In this document: positions 34,314 through 44,104 of the stretch, one piece after another | Numbering within the stretch: position 1 is the first letter of the stretch | Layout: the number at the start of each line of letters is the position of its first letter | Source of the DNA: Acidobacteriota bacterium | Lineage (GTDB): Bacteria; Acidobacteriota; Blastocatellia; Pyrinomonadales; Pyrinomonadaceae | Assembly: GCA_016718135.1 (NCBI GenBank) | Contig: JADKEF010000003.1 | Span: 62,001-126,000, forward strand | Reading direction: 5' to 3' | Length of the DNA stretch: 64,000 nt | Translations under genes and position numbers: made by a program | Notes under the pieces: model-generated | Told to the model about the DNA's origin: nothing | The model's input: the letters and a program-made list of their open reading frames with translations, nothing else | Database searches by the model: none

Positions 34314-37300
34314 ATGAGAATCAAATTTTCCCCGATCGTCCTCGTCTTCTTTTTTGTCACATTTGCCATTGGGCAAACGAACTATCTCACCGAACCATCA
34401 CTCTCACCGGATCGAAAGGAGATCGCGTTCGTGTCAGGCGGAGATATCTGGACCGTCGGTACCGAAGGCGGGGCGGCGAGACTGCTAGTTTCGCATCCGG
34501 CAAACGAATCCCGGCCGATGTATTCGCCTGATGGACGCTGGCTGGCGTTTGGAACGAATCGCACGGGGAATGGTGACATCTACATTCTTGAGATCGAGAC
34601 CGGCAGCCTTCGACGACTGACGTTTGACGACGCCAACGAGCAGATCGATGCGTGGTCGCGTGATGGGAAATGGATCTATTTCTTCTCGAACAGCCGCGAT
34701 ATAGCGGGAATGAATGATATCTATCGCATTCCGGCGAGCGGCGGGACGGCCATGCAGGTCAGCTCGGATCGGTTCACGACTGAGTTTCAATCGACGCCGC
34801 TCGCGGACGGCTCGATCATTTTTGCTGCTCGTGGAAACTCCGCCGGCCAATGGTGGCGTCGCGGCCGCAGCCATCTAGACGAGAGCGAATTGTGGCAGAA
34901 GACAGGTGATACATACACACAACTTACCCAACGCGGTGCCAAGCAAATGTGGCCGATGGCGACGGCGGATGGCTCGAAGATCTACTTCGTCTCCGACCGC
35001 ACCGGACCGCAGAACATCTGGTCGATGCCAAAAGGTGGGCAGGCTAAACAAGTAACAAACTTCACCGATGGCCGCGTGCTGTGGGCGAGTTTGTCGCACG
35101 ACGGACAGGAGATCGTTTTCGAACGAAATTTCCGCATCTGGAAAATGAAGGCTGACGGTGGCAAGCCAGCGGAACTCGCGATCACACTCCGCGGAGCCGC
35201 GTCGAGTCCGATGATCGAGCGTCTCAGCCTTTCGACTCAGGTCGGCGAACTCGCTCTCTCACCCGATGGCAAAAAGGTCGCGGTCATTTCGCATGGCGAG
35301 ATCTTCGCGGCGTCGTCCAAAGACGGTGGTGAAGCGGTTCGCGTGACGAACACTGTCGCACCGGAATCCTCCGTCGCGTGGTCGCCGGACAGCAAGAAGC
35401 TTGTTTACACTTCGGAACGAAGCGGAACGAGCGAGATATTTCAATACGACTTCGCGACCGAAACGGAAACGCAATTGACGCGTGGCACGAACGATGACAT
35501 CTCGCCAACCTTCTCGCCCGATGGCAAGACGATCGCATTTGTGCGAAATGCACGAGCGATCTATACCTACAACGTCGAGACGAAGGCTGAGAAAGAGCTG
35601 TGTAAAACATTCACCGATCCAGCTCCGCTCGGAGGCGAATCTTTCAAATGGTCACCCGACGGAAAGTGGATCGCATTCCTCACGGGTTCGCCAACAGCAC
35701 GCTCGTATTCGAATGTCAGCGTCGTGCCTGCAAGCGGAGGCGAGGCGAAGCAGATCAGCTTTCTTTCAAATTCTAACGCTGGTTCGATCGCGTGGAGTGC
35801 GGACGGTTCTTACATTCTCTACGGCTCGAGCCAACGAACCGAGGACGGCGTGATCGCCCGCATCGATCTTAAACTCCGAACGCCTAAATTCCGCGAGGAC
35901 CAGTTCCGCGATCTCTTCAAACAAGAGAATCCGCGTGATAAGCCAACGGGCCCGCCGGCGTCACCACAGCCTTCGCCAGCAGCCTCACCAGCCGCTGAGA
36001 AGAAAGATGAATCGAAAACGACCGAGATCGTCTTCGAGGATATTCGCAAGCGGCTGAGCTTTATCAACACTGGCGTCAACAACAACGGCGTCATCATCAG
36101 CCCGGACGGCAAGACGCTGCTCATTCTGGCGGCGGCTGAGGGTCAGTTCAATATGTACACGATGACGCTCGACGAGCTTTCGAACGATCAATCAGCCCGG
36201 CAGTTGACCTCTACGCCGGGTTTCAAAGGGCAGGCTCAATTTTCGCCCGACAGCAAAGAGGTCTATTACGTTGAGAATGGCCGTATCAACATCGTCAGCC
36301 TCGACCGCCGCGACGTTAAGCCGCTTGCGGTCAACCTGGACATTAACGTCAATTTTGCACAGGAGAAGATGGAGATCTTCAAACAGGGCTGGCGGTACAT
36401 GCGTGACAATTTTTACGACGACAAATTCCACGGCGTTGATTGGAACGCGGTGAAGACAACATACGAGCCGCTGATCAAAGCCTCGCGAACGATGGACGAA
36501 GTTCGCCGCCTGATGAATATGATGGTCGGCGAACTAAACGCCTCGCATCTCGGCGTCGGCGGACCGTCAGCCTTTACCGCGACTACGGTAGGCAAGCTTG
36601 GTCTGCGTTTCGACCGCAACGAATACGAATCGAACGGCCGACTCAAGATCACTGAAGTGATAACTCTCAGCCCCGCCGCCGTGACGAAAGGCATCACCGT
36701 CGGCGATTATCTGTTTAGTATAGAGGGAACAAAGATCGCGGCTGGCGTGAACATCGACGAACTACTCGAAGGCCGCGTCGCTAAACGTGTCGAACTCGAA
36801 TTCTCGTCCTCACCCGATGGGTCGAACAGGCGAAATTATTCTGAAACCGATCTCGACGGGTGCCGAGAAGAATTTGCTCTATCGTCAATGGGTCGAGAGC
36901 AATCGGGCATACGTCGAACGGGTCAGCGGCGGAAAGCTCGGCTACGTTCACCTGCCGGATATGGGCCAGGGCTCGCTGAATCAGCTCTACATCGACCTCG
37001 ACGTCGAGAATCAGGCAAAGCAGGGCGTGGTGATCGACATTCGCAACAACAACGGCGGATTTATCAATCCGTATGTCATCGATGTGCTCGCAAGACGTGG
37101 TTATCTGACAATGCAGGAACGCGGCCTATGGGAAGTCCCGGCCCGCTCAGCTCTCGGCCAGCGAGCTCTCGAACGGCCAACTGTCTTAGTAGTAAATCAG
37201 CATTCTCTATCCGACGCCGAAGACCTGACCGAAGGCTACAAATCGCTGAAACTCGGCAAGGTAGTCGGCGAACCAACGTCGGGCTGGATCATCTTCACAT

Positions 37301-37491
37301 GGAACACGACCCTATTCGACGGCACGACATTCCGCCTACCGCGACAACTGATCCGTGGAACCGACGGCAAGAATATGGAGCTAAATCCACGCACGCCTGA
37401 CGTGCCCGTGACGCGGCCGATAGGCGAGACGTTGATAGGCAAAGATTCTCAACTTGATCGTGCTGTGCGAGAGCTATTGAATGGACAGTGA
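34314..37491 (+). CDS. Tricorn-like protease (S41 core), secreted, frameshifted
   Basis: The start ATG 34314 gives a signal peptide (KFSPIVLVFFFVTFAIGQ); the ORF is open for 336 codons before it only by chance, antisense to lpxI. Residues 20-650 form beta-propeller repeats with PD40-type motifs such as LSPDRKEIAFVSGGDIW and WSPDSKKLVYTSERSG. A PDZ-like region follows at about 760-830. Near 36819-36832 the frame breaks; the downstream frame to 37491 carries the catalytic S41 part, with IRNNNGGFINPYV and NQHSLSDAED. Deleting one base (best C36831) restores a 1,058-residue protein. Confidence 0.88.
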
Positions 37492-37513
37492 CGCTAAACT
37501 AATCTATTAGTTG

Positions 37514-37954
37514 ATGACTAGTAAGCGGCTATTTCAATATTCTTTGGCTTTGCCGCTAATACCACCGTTTTTGGTATTACCTCTGTGGTTTGTTCGGGAG
37601 TCGATCAACGAAACCTCTGCCTTGATTTTCATGATCATCGGTTTTTCAGGAATTGTCGGCGGTCTCCCATACTTGATTCTCGCAGCAACGCTTCTCCTCT
37701 GGATGCGTGACAAAGACCTCGCGGCCATCAAGAGAGCTTTGCTACTTTCGCCACTGTTGATGCTCCCGATTTTCGCTGTTTGTCTGGGAATGTATATTGT
37801 CCTTTTCGAGAGGCATCCATCCCTGAATGAGTACGTGGTCGGCCTCTGTCTGTACGGAGCCTTCGTTCTAATTTTTGGATATTTCTATGTCGGACTAGCG
37901 TTTGGTTTGGAAAAGCTATACCGGATTGGATGGGGCGTGCACGAAGAGTTTTAG
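37514..37954 (+). CDS. Small membrane protein, about 146 residues, unknown function
   Basis: I do not recognise it. Four hydrophobic segments are visible: YSLALPLIPPFLVLPLWF, ALIFMIIGFSGIVGGL, LLLSPLLMLPIFAVCLGMYI and VVGLCLYGAFVLIFGYFYV. The ATG at 37514 follows a TTG; either may start. The 3' end overlaps the converging acetyltransferase gene by 39 bases. Confidence 0.65.
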   Translation: MTSKRLFQYSLALPLIPPFLVLPLWFVRESINETSALIFMIIGFSGIVGGLPYLILAATLLLWMRDKDLAAIKRALLLSPLLMLPIFAVCLGMYIVLFERHPSLNEYVVGLCLYGAFVLIFGYFYVGLAFGLEKLYRIGWGVHEEF

Positions 37955-38431
37955 GGTTTCACCGTTATTGTGAATCTCCTCGTCAAAATGAAAACCCAGC
38001 TTCACGAGTAAACTGCCCGACGCATCGTTGTCGAGTGAGGTTATCGCCCGGATAGTCTTAAAGCCAAGCGTTTCTTGACCGTATTTGAGCATAGCGGATG
38101 CCGATTCGAACCTGCAGCTGCGCCGCTCGTGTTCAGGTAAGAATGCGAAGCCAATGTCAGGTCCGTCGAGCGATTCGCGGCGAACGTAGCCGCACATCCC
38201 GATTGGCGTCCCGTCTTTTAGTTCGACAGCATACAGCCCAAATCCGTGATCGATGTAGCTCTGGCGATAACGAGTCTCGATAAATTCGGCGGCTTGCGCT
38301 GCGGTTCGCACTTGCCGATCGCCGATGTATTGTAGGAATTTTGGGGTATTGAGGAGCGTGTTGATGAAATCAGAGTCGTTGACGGTAAGTTCACGTAGCG
38401 TGAGGCGTTCGGTTTGGGTAATGATCTTCAT
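37916..38431 (-). CDS. GNAT-family N-acetyltransferase (RimJ/RimL-like)
   Basis: The 171-residue protein starts MKIITQTERLTLRELTVND, the RimJ/RimL-type N-terminus (ATG at 38429-38431). The GNAT fold shows in FGLYAVELKDGTPIGMCGYV, then DIGFAFLPEHERRSC, where the acetyl-CoA loop usually reads Q/RxxGxG/A; here it is ERRSCRFES. Residues TLGFKTIRAITSLDNDASGSLLVKLGF are the classic C-terminal block. Acetylates amino groups of a small molecule or protein; the substrate is unknown. Confidence 0.85.
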   Translation of the reverse strand: MKIITQTERLTLRELTVNDSDFINTLLNTPKFLQYIGDRQVRTAAQAAEFIETRYRQSYIDHGFGLYAVELKDGTPIGMCGYVRRESLDGPDIGFAFLPEHERRSCRFESASAMLKYGQETLGFKTIRAITSLDNDASGSLLVKLGFHFDEEIHNNGETLKLFVHAPSNPV

Positions 38432-38497
38432 CAAGTAATAAGAATGCGGCTATCGCTGTACGACAGCCGCAAATTACTAACATCTCCCCTGCTTCAG

Positions 38498-38953
38498 TTA
38501 ATCTCGAAACGGCTCAAGCTCGCCCGGCTTTCGTAGCATCTTGTTGACCTCATCGAGATGCATTTCTTCGAGCAGGATCATCTCGCGGGCGTACTCCTCA
38601 AGTGCGACCGACTTACCTTCAGCGACGTGCATCAATTCATAATATGCCGCGAGCGTCGTGCTTTCCTGCTCCAGACTCTCACGCAGAATGTCACCGATGT
38701 CGTGCTTCTCAGTCTCAAGCAGAGGCCCGATCTTCAACGACGGATGCCCACCGAGCATCGTCACAAACTCACCCGCCTTCCGCGCATGCATCAACGACTC
38801 GTCCCCATTGCTCTGCAGCCACGAAACGATTGGTATCCGGTTATACCCAAATACCATCAAAGCATAATGCGTATAACGTACCACGCCGGCCAATTCCAGT
38901 TCCAGGATCTTATTCAAGACCTCGATCGCGTTTTGTTTTTCGTTTTGATCCAT
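38498..38953 (-). CDS. Bacterioferritin-like / ferritin-like diiron protein
   Basis: The 151 residues form four helices with ferroxidase-type residues: ELELAGVVRYTHYALM (Glu and nearby Tyr/His in helix A), SLMHARKAGEFV in helix B (usual E-x-x-H form, here ESLMHA), LEQESTTLAAYYELM in helix C, and REMILLEEMHLDEV in helix D with E-E-x-H. The pattern fits a bacterioferritin-type protein that oxidises and stores iron or protects DNA against peroxide. It lies 17 bases downstream of lipA on the same strand. Confidence 0.8.
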   Translation of the reverse strand: MDQNEKQNAIEVLNKILELELAGVVRYTHYALMVFGYNRIPIVSWLQSNGDESLMHARKAGEFVTMLGGHPSLKIGPLLETEKHDIGDILRESLEQESTTLAAYYELMHVAEGKSVALEEYAREMILLEEMHLDEVNKMLRKPGELEPFRD

Positions 38954-38969
38954 AAATTTGCCCCAAAAA

Positions 38970-39881
38970 TTATACCGCCTGTTCCCTGGCGTGATACGAC
39001 GAACGCGTCAGCGGCGATGATTCCACATGTTTGAAGCCCATTGCCAAGCCGATCGCTTTCCACTCTGCGAATTCTTCGGGCGTCACATAGCGTTCCACGG
39101 GCAAACGTTTTTCGTAAGGTTGCAGGTACTGCCCGATGGTCATGATGTCGCATGAGGCTTTGCGAAGGTCCTTCATGAGGTCGACAACCTCTTCGAAAGT
39201 CTCACCGAGCCCGGCCATAATGCCACTCTTTGTTTTCATCGAGGGCATTTGAGTGTCACGAAAATACGCGGCACGTGTGAGCAGTTCCATCGACTGCTCG
39301 TAGATCGCATCAGGGCGAACTCTGCGGTATAGGCGGGCGATGGTCTCGGTGTTGTGGTTTAGGACATCGGGGCGTGCATCGAGCACGTTGTTGAGTGCGA
39401 TCTCGTCGCCGTTGAAATCGGGGATCAGCACCTCGACCTTACAATCGGGACTCATCTCTCGCACTTTCAAGATCGTGTTCGCCCAGTGCATCGAACCGCC
39501 ATCGGGCAGGTCGTCGCGGTTTACGGAAGTGATAACGGCATGCTTCAGATCGAGATGTTTGACGGCCTCGGCAACGTGCGTTGGTTCCATCGGATCAAGA
39601 TCCATCGGCTTGCCTTTATTGACCGCGCAGAACCCGCAGTGCCGCGTGCAAGTGTCACCGCCGAGCATGAATGTCGCGGTCTTATCAGTCCAGCATTCGA
39701 AAATATTGGGGCACTTGGCTTCCTGACAAACGGTGTGCAGATTGAGGCCGTCGATGAGTTCGAGAACGGCGTTCTGATTCTTCGGGTCGCCGAGCTTGAT
39801 CTTGAGCCAATCCGGCTTCTTGAGCCGCTCGCGGCCCTTTCGGTTGAGAAAATTTTGAACTAAAACCTTTTCTTCGATCAT
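38970..39881 (-). CDS. lipA: Lipoyl synthase
   Basis: This radical-SAM enzyme inserts two sulfur atoms into octanoyl groups on the lipoyl domains of 2-oxoacid dehydrogenases. The start at 39879-39881 (MIEEKVLVQNF) is preferred; the longer ORF adds 16 hydrophobic residues from a spacer region. The auxiliary cluster cysteines are Cys52, Cys57 and Cys63 (CQEAKCPNIFEC), and the radical-SAM cluster is Cys78, Cys82 and Cys85 (CTRHCGFC). Later SVNRDDLPDGG, MAGLGETFEEV and QYLQPYEKRLPVERYVTPEEF are family blocks. The protein is 303 residues, as usual. Confidence 0.96.
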   Translation of the reverse strand: MIEEKVLVQNFLNRKGRERLKKPDWLKIKLGDPKNQNAVLELIDGLNLHTVCQEAKCPNIFECWTDKTATFMLGGDTCTRHCGFCAVNKGKPMDLDPMEPTHVAEAVKHLDLKHAVITSVNRDDLPDGGSMHWANTILKVREMSPDCKVEVLIPDFNGDEIALNNVLDARPDVLNHNTETIARLYRRVRPDAIYEQSMELLTRAAYFRDTQMPSMKTKSGIMAGLGETFEEVVDLMKDLRKASCDIMTIGQYLQPYEKRLPVERYVTPEEFAEWKAIGLAMGFKHVESSPLTRSSYHAREQAV

Positions 39882-39931
39882 AAAATAAAGCCTGAAGAAA
39901 TTATAGCCGCAAAAATGCACAAAAGACACAA

Positions 39932-39960
39932 AAGGAGGTAAGCCAATGGCAAACCTCCTT
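39932..39960 (-). terminator. Hairpin terminator downstream of the superoxide dismutase gene
   Basis: AAGGAGGT and ACCTCCTT pair with an inner GCC/GGC pair. On the minus strand it is followed by TTTTGTGTCTTTTG and lies 39 bases after the dismutase stop. Confidence 0.65.
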
Positions 39961-39998
39961 ATTTTGCTTACTTTGCGCCGTTTTGGTGCAAACCCATC

Positions 39999-40604
39999 TT
40001 AACCAAGTCGCGAATTCACAACATCCCAATTGATGTTTGCGAAAAACGCTTCGATGTACTTAGGACGATCTGCTGGAGCGTAATCTTTGATAAATGCGTG
40101 CTCCCAAACATCCATGATCAGGATCGGCTTGTAGCCCGCGACATTTCCGGTCTCGTGGAGGTTGATCCAGTGATTTGAGATCGCTCCATTTGATGGATCC
40201 TGATAGACCGCAGCCCAACCCACGCCGCGCATCTTACCGGTGTTCATGAAATCGGCTTTCCAAACGTCGTAATCCCCAAAGCTCTCAGTCGCAGCATTCA
40301 CAAATTGATCGCCCGTCGAAGGATCGCCCGTGCCGTGCTTCTGCATGTTCTCGAAATAATATTCGTGCAGAACCATGCCGTTGTATTCGAAACCAAACCT
40401 GCGTTTCAGTTCACTAAATGCAGCCGATTGCGTCGGGTCGAGCGTTCCGGTGCCGATCAGGTCGGCGATACGCTGATTGAGGACGTTGGTGTTGGTCACA
40501 TAGCCCTCGTAGAGCTTGAAGTGCATCGCCAACGTCTCGTTCGAAATGCCTGTAAGATCGCTCAGATCAAAAGTCTTAGCAGTATATGTAGTACTTGTTC
40601 CCAT
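39999..40604 (-). CDS. Fe/Mn-family superoxide dismutase
   Basis: The 201-residue protein keeps the four metal ligands expected of the family: His28 (in AMHFKLYEGYV), His80 (LHEYYFENM), Asp165 and His169 (MDVWEHAF). NTGKMRGVGWAAVYQD and the DVWEHAFIKDY block are also right. The first ligand region is unusual: where canonical enzymes read HHGKHH-x-x-Y, this one reads HFKLYEG-Y, one residue shorter and without the second-sphere histidine. The enzyme probably still removes superoxide but may differ in metal choice or rate. ATG 40604 follows AGGAGAGC. Confidence 0.85.
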   Translation of the reverse strand: MGTSTTYTAKTFDLSDLTGISNETLAMHFKLYEGYVTNTNVLNQRIADLIGTGTLDPTQSAAFSELKRRFGFEYNGMVLHEYYFENMQKHGTGDPSTGDQFVNAATESFGDYDVWKADFMNTGKMRGVGWAAVYQDPSNGAISNHWINLHETGNVAGYKPILIMDVWEHAFIKDYAPADRPKYIEAFFANINWDVVNSRLG

Positions 40605-40623
40605 TATCGCTCTCCTGTTCTAT

Positions 40624-40956
40624 TTAGTCCGCAGGCCGCGTTCCTGCATCGATGCCGGCAACGCTTGCCTGATTTATAACTTTAACTTCCATATCGTTCT
40701 CGCACCGTATTTGGCAAGACAGACGAGTTCCCGGTGCAAGGTCACCCTTGGTCGAGAGGATCGCCTCTTCGTCCGGGCCCATTTCGCCAGCCTCGCCAAC
40801 GATGACCTCGACACGGCACGTCGTACAGCGAGCGTTTCCGCCGCAGCGATGCAAAATGTCTACACCATTGTCCTCAAGTGCGAGAACAAGCTTTTTACCA
40901 GTCTCGGCTTCGAACGAAATTGTCCCCGTCGCCGTTTCAGCAATAATATGTGGCAT
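40624..40956 (-). CDS. 2Fe-2S ferredoxin
   Basis: The 110-residue protein has the plant-type/adrenodoxin-like cluster pattern: Cys38, Cys44, Cys47 (RCGGNARCTTC) and Cys81 (LSCQIRC). MPHIIAETATGTISFEAETG is the beta-grasp N-terminus. Start: ATG 40954-40956, directly after a TTG; GGGAGAT upstream serves either. It transfers electrons in the cytoplasm. It sits 19 bases upstream of the superoxide dismutase start on the same strand, suggesting a shared oxidative-stress or iron-handling transcript. Confidence 0.9.
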   Translation of the reverse strand: MPHIIAETATGTISFEAETGKKLVLALEDNGVDILHRCGGNARCTTCRVEVIVGEAGEMGPDEEAILSTKGDLAPGTRLSCQIRCENDMEVKVINQASVAGIDAGTRPAD

Positions 40957-41002
40957 CAATTATCTCCCTTGTCTATATTCTAAATGTTCTCTCGCCTCGC
41001 GG

Positions 41003-41392
41003 CTAATCATTGCTTCCTATCTGTACTTTTTCACGTTTTTCGTTGATCGCGACAAAGATCAGATCGGCAGAAGTAACCCGCACAACCTGTCCTTTGTTCC
41101 CAAACCGCTCAGCCTCGACCTCGACGTGCACGGTGATCGACGTATTCCCAACCTTGACCGTCGTCGCATAAAAGCTGACGAGATCGCCAATAAATACCGG
41201 TTCGTGAAAGATGACCTCTTTCATCGCAACGGTCACAAAACGCTCGTGCTTGGTATGCCGAACGGCCTCGACACCGCCCGCGACGTCGATGTAGCTCAAA
41301 ATAACGCCGCCAAAGACGGTGCCGTGGGCATTAGTATCCCGTGGCATCATCGTCAAGCGTATCGCTGCATCTCTTATTGGTTGATCGCTCAT
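41003..41392 (-). CDS. Acyl-CoA thioesterase (hotdog fold, YciA-like)
   Basis: The 129 residues read MSDQPIRDAAIRLTMMPRDTNAHGTVFGGVILSYIDVAGGVEA at the N-terminus, in which NAHGTVFGG is the hotdog active-site loop with the family's catalytic Asn/Gly and the Asp in SYIDVAG. VAMKEVIFHEPVFIGDLVSFYA is the second family block. It hydrolyses acyl-CoA to free acid and CoA. It is 47 bases downstream-facing toward the ferredoxin gene. Confidence 0.9.
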   Translation of the reverse strand: MSDQPIRDAAIRLTMMPRDTNAHGTVFGGVILSYIDVAGGVEAVRHTKHERFVTVAMKEVIFHEPVFIGDLVSFYATTVKVGNTSITVHVEVEAERFGNKGQVVRVTSADLIFVAINEKREKVQIGSND

Positions 41393-41404
41393 AGTTTGAT
41401 TTTC

Positions 41405-41489
41405 AACGCAAAGACGCTAAGGGGCAAAGACGCAAAGGAAGAATTGGCCGGACGCAAACCATTCCTGATATCCTTTGCGTCTTTGCGTT
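41405..41489. repeat. Inverted repeat of GCAAAGACGC type overlapping a stop codon
   Basis: The left arm AACGCAAAGACGC (41405-41417) pairs perfectly with GCGTCTTTGCGTT (41477-41489). A second left copy GCAAAGACGCAAAGGA (41424-41439) also pairs with the right arm over 16 bases. The right arm covers part of the stop codon (41488-41490) of the hydrolase gene. Similar GCGTCTTTGC sequences lie at 53591-53622 and near 53960-53990. Confidence 0.8.
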
Positions 41490-42117
41490 AAATAAACCTC
41501 TTTACCCAATCGCCTATCGTATCCCGCAATTGGTTCAAATGCTCGTCAAAAAAGTGTCCGCAGTTCTCGAAGATGACAACTTCGGCATGAGGAATTCGAT
41601 CCGTCAGCGAACGAAGGCTCTCGACTGAGCAAAATTCGTCTTGGTCGCCATGGACGAATAATATTGGCTTCTCAGCCGCTGACAGAAAATCGTAGTCACG
41701 ATATTTCTCAACCGGCGTCCCGATCGAGATGAGCCGTTTTACTCGGTCATCATCAACGCCAATGGCCATCCCCGTTCGCGAACCGAATGAAAAGCCCGCG
41801 AGCGTAATGTCCTCGCCCGGATATTCGCCCGCCATATAGTCGAGTGCGTCACGAACGTCCTCGACGCCGCCTTCGATCTCGTTGTGCTCACCGGTCGAGC
41901 TGCCAACGCCTCGGAAATTAAATCTGAGCGTCGTCAATCCAGCATCGATCAAACCAGCGGCCGCACGAAATACTACCTTATTATGCATCGTCCCGCCGCC
42001 CAGCGGATGCGGATGGCAGACGAGGCCGATGCCTCGGCGTTCGCCCGACGGCTCCTTCAAAATAGCCTCAAGCTGACCGTGCGAAGCTGGAATTGTGAGA
42101 TTGCCTTTTGGGTACAT
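41488..42117 (-). CDS. Alpha/beta hydrolase
   Basis: The 209 residues fold as a small dienelactone-hydrolase-like esterase. HPHPLGGGTMHNK (about 35-47) is the oxyanion region characteristic of these short hydrolases. The nucleophile is Ser110 in GFSFGS, the acid is Asp158 or Asp160 in VHGDQDEF, and His188 in NCGHFF completes the triad. It probably cleaves a lipid or xenobiotic ester. The substrate is not shown by context; thioesterase and ferredoxin genes follow. Confidence 0.88.
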   Translation of the reverse strand: MYPKGNLTIPASHGQLEAILKEPSGERRGIGLVCHPHPLGGGTMHNKVVFRAAAGLIDAGLTTLRFNFRGVGSSTGEHNEIEGGVEDVRDALDYMAGEYPGEDITLAGFSFGSRTGMAIGVDDDRVKRLISIGTPVEKYRDYDFLSAAEKPILFVHGDQDEFCSVESLRSLTDRIPHAEVVIFENCGHFFDEHLNQLRDTIGDWVKRFI

Positions 42118-42283
42118 TGCGAAATATCGATTCTAGATGCCCGAGGTGCGAATCGCAACATTAGCGTGTTCCATGTTTGAGGGTGGAACGCTGGAATGCA
42201 CGGGACAGGTGGAACAAGCTCTCCAAATGGCAATTTACCACGATTTCGTGATAGTTTTTCTCTTGACTTGATTTTCATAACAC

Positions 42284-44104
42284 ATGGAAGAGACCGAAAA
42301 CCAACCGGCCGCCGCACCTGAGCCGGAAACGCCAAAAACGCTGACCTGGGCACAGTTTCTAGAAACTGAGGCCGCCGTGCGCGTCATTTATCTGATCTTT
42401 GGCCTGATCGCGATCGCGATGGTCATGACGTTTTTGCAGACGCGGACCGATGCGATCTGCTGCGGCGATTGGGATGGCTATTATCACATCAAATGGTCGC
42501 AGCTTTTGTGGCAGAATTTCAGCCAGGGCAAATGGCTGCCGACCTTTGAATGGCTGCCGCTGACAGTACTGAATCCGGCTGATTACGCTGATCATCACTT
42601 CCTGTTTCACTTGCTACAGATACCTTTTCTCTGGTTCTGGGAACCTGTGACTGCGGCCAAGATCTCAACGATCTTTTGGGCAACACTCGCGATCTTTTCG
42701 GTTTACTGGCTGATCTTCCGTTATACGGTGAAGCATCAATTGATATGGCTCGCGGCGATACTGGTATGTTCGAATGCGTTCTACTATCGCATGAATATGG
42801 GCAAGGCCCCGCCGCTGACGATCATCATCACGGTGCTCGGTATTCATCTGCTATTCCAGCGAAAATACGTATGGCTGCTGCCGCTGATGTTTGCGTTTGT
42901 TTGGACGTACAGTTTGTTTCCGCTACTGTGGTTTGCGGCGATCATCTGGACGGCTATCATCGCGTGGAACGAGCGCCGATTCGAATGGCGGCCGTTTGCA
43001 TACACCACAGGCGGCATGATCGCGGGGAACATCATCAATCCGTATTTTCCGCAGAATCTTGGGCTTTTCTTCGAGCATTTTGCAACGAAATTCAAAGTCG
43101 GCGCTGATTTCGCGGTCGCGGTCGGCGGCGAGTGGTATCCCTACACCGGAATGGAACTGCTGATGAACTTCCCCATCGCGATGCTGGCGATGCTCATCGG
43201 CTACATCTTATTCGTACCTCGCGGCGGCAAACTTCCTGAACGGGCCGCGTTCTTTCTCGCTTTTGTTTCGATACTGCTCGCAGCCCAGTTTCGTTCAAAG
43301 CGGTTCGCCGAGTATTTTCCGCCGTTTGCTATATTGTTCGCGGCATTCGCGTGGCAGGCATTCTTTGCTCCAAAGATCGTTGAATTGCCCGATGAATTCA
43401 AACGCGAGATCGACCCGTATCTCGACGCTCCTGTTACGACCGAGCGTGAATCATGGATAGACGCTGCCAAACGTGCCGCTCCGTGGGTGGTCGGCATATT
43501 CCTTGTCATCTTCTGGTTCTACAATCTTGTCGGCATTCATCGCTGGGGCTTTGATGAGTCGGGGATGATCGACAATATCACCTCGAATGAGCCGGGTGAC
43601 AAATATCGCCGTGCGATGCAATGGGCAACGGGACTCGACGAAAGCGGTGCCGATAACATCCCGAAAGGCGAGTTGATCTTTAACTGCACGTGGGATGATT
43701 TCCCCAAACTATTTTTCTACAACACAAAGCACCGTTACGTTTACGGCCTCGATCCGAATTATCTGTACTCGGAAAACCCTGAGCTATACAAACTTCTCAA
43801 AGACCTGACCGAAGGCAAGATCGACGATCCGGCACCGATGATCCGCGAGAAATTTGGGGCGAGATATATCTTCGCAGATGCCAAAGAAAATACGGATATG
43901 ATTGCCAAGGCCTTGGAAAGCGGCTGGGTTGAGACCATCTACGAAGACGACGAAGCCCGCCTACTCAAGATCCGCGACGTCAAAGGCGATGCCCCGGACG
44001 AAGCCAAAGACGATCCTCCGGAGACCGACGAGGAGAAGAAGCTTCTCGATGAGCAAGAAAAGAACACCAACGCCCCTGACCCGGAAGAGGAGCCGAACGG
44101 ATGA
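42284..44104 (+). CDS. STT3/PglB-like GT-C membrane protein (candidate oligosaccharyl transferase relative)
   Basis: The 606 residues have an N-terminal polar tail, about eleven membrane segments and a soluble C-terminal domain of about 190 residues. The first loop holds DWDGYYHIKW (62-71), like the DxxYYHLR acidic motif of STT3/PglB that binds the lipid-linked glycan. The C-terminal domain has TWDDFPKLFFYN (about 469-480), at the place of the WWDYG catalytic motif, and ends in KFGARYIFADAKENTDMI, also STT3-like. The catalytic motif is changed, so activity as an N-glycosyl transferase is unproven. It overlaps the next gene by ATGA. Confidence 0.72.
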   Translation: MEETENQPAAAPEPETPKTLTWAQFLETEAAVRVIYLIFGLIAIAMVMTFLQTRTDAICCGDWDGYYHIKWSQLLWQNFSQGKWLPTFEWLPLTVLNPADYADHHFLFHLLQIPFLWFWEPVTAAKISTIFWATLAIFSVYWLIFRYTVKHQLIWLAAILVCSNAFYYRMNMGKAPPLTIIITVLGIHLLFQRKYVWLLPLMFAFVWTYSLFPLLWFAAIIWTAIIAWNERRFEWRPFAYTTGGMIAGNIINPYFPQNLGLFFEHFATKFKVGADFAVAVGGEWYPYTGMELLMNFPIAMLAMLIGYILFVPRGGKLPERAAFFLAFVSILLAAQFRSKRFAEYFPPFAILFAAFAWQAFFAPKIVELPDEFKREIDPYLDAPVTTERESWIDAAKRAAPWVVGIFLVIFWFYNLVGIHRWGFDESGMIDNITSNEPGDKYRRAMQWATGLDESGADNIPKGELIFNCTWDDFPKLFFYNTKHRYVYGLDPNYLYSENPELYKLLKDLTEGKIDDPAPMIREKFGARYIFADAKENTDMIAKALESGWVETIYEDDEARLLKIRDVKGDAPDEAKDDPPETDEEKKLLDEQEKNTNAPDPEEEPNG

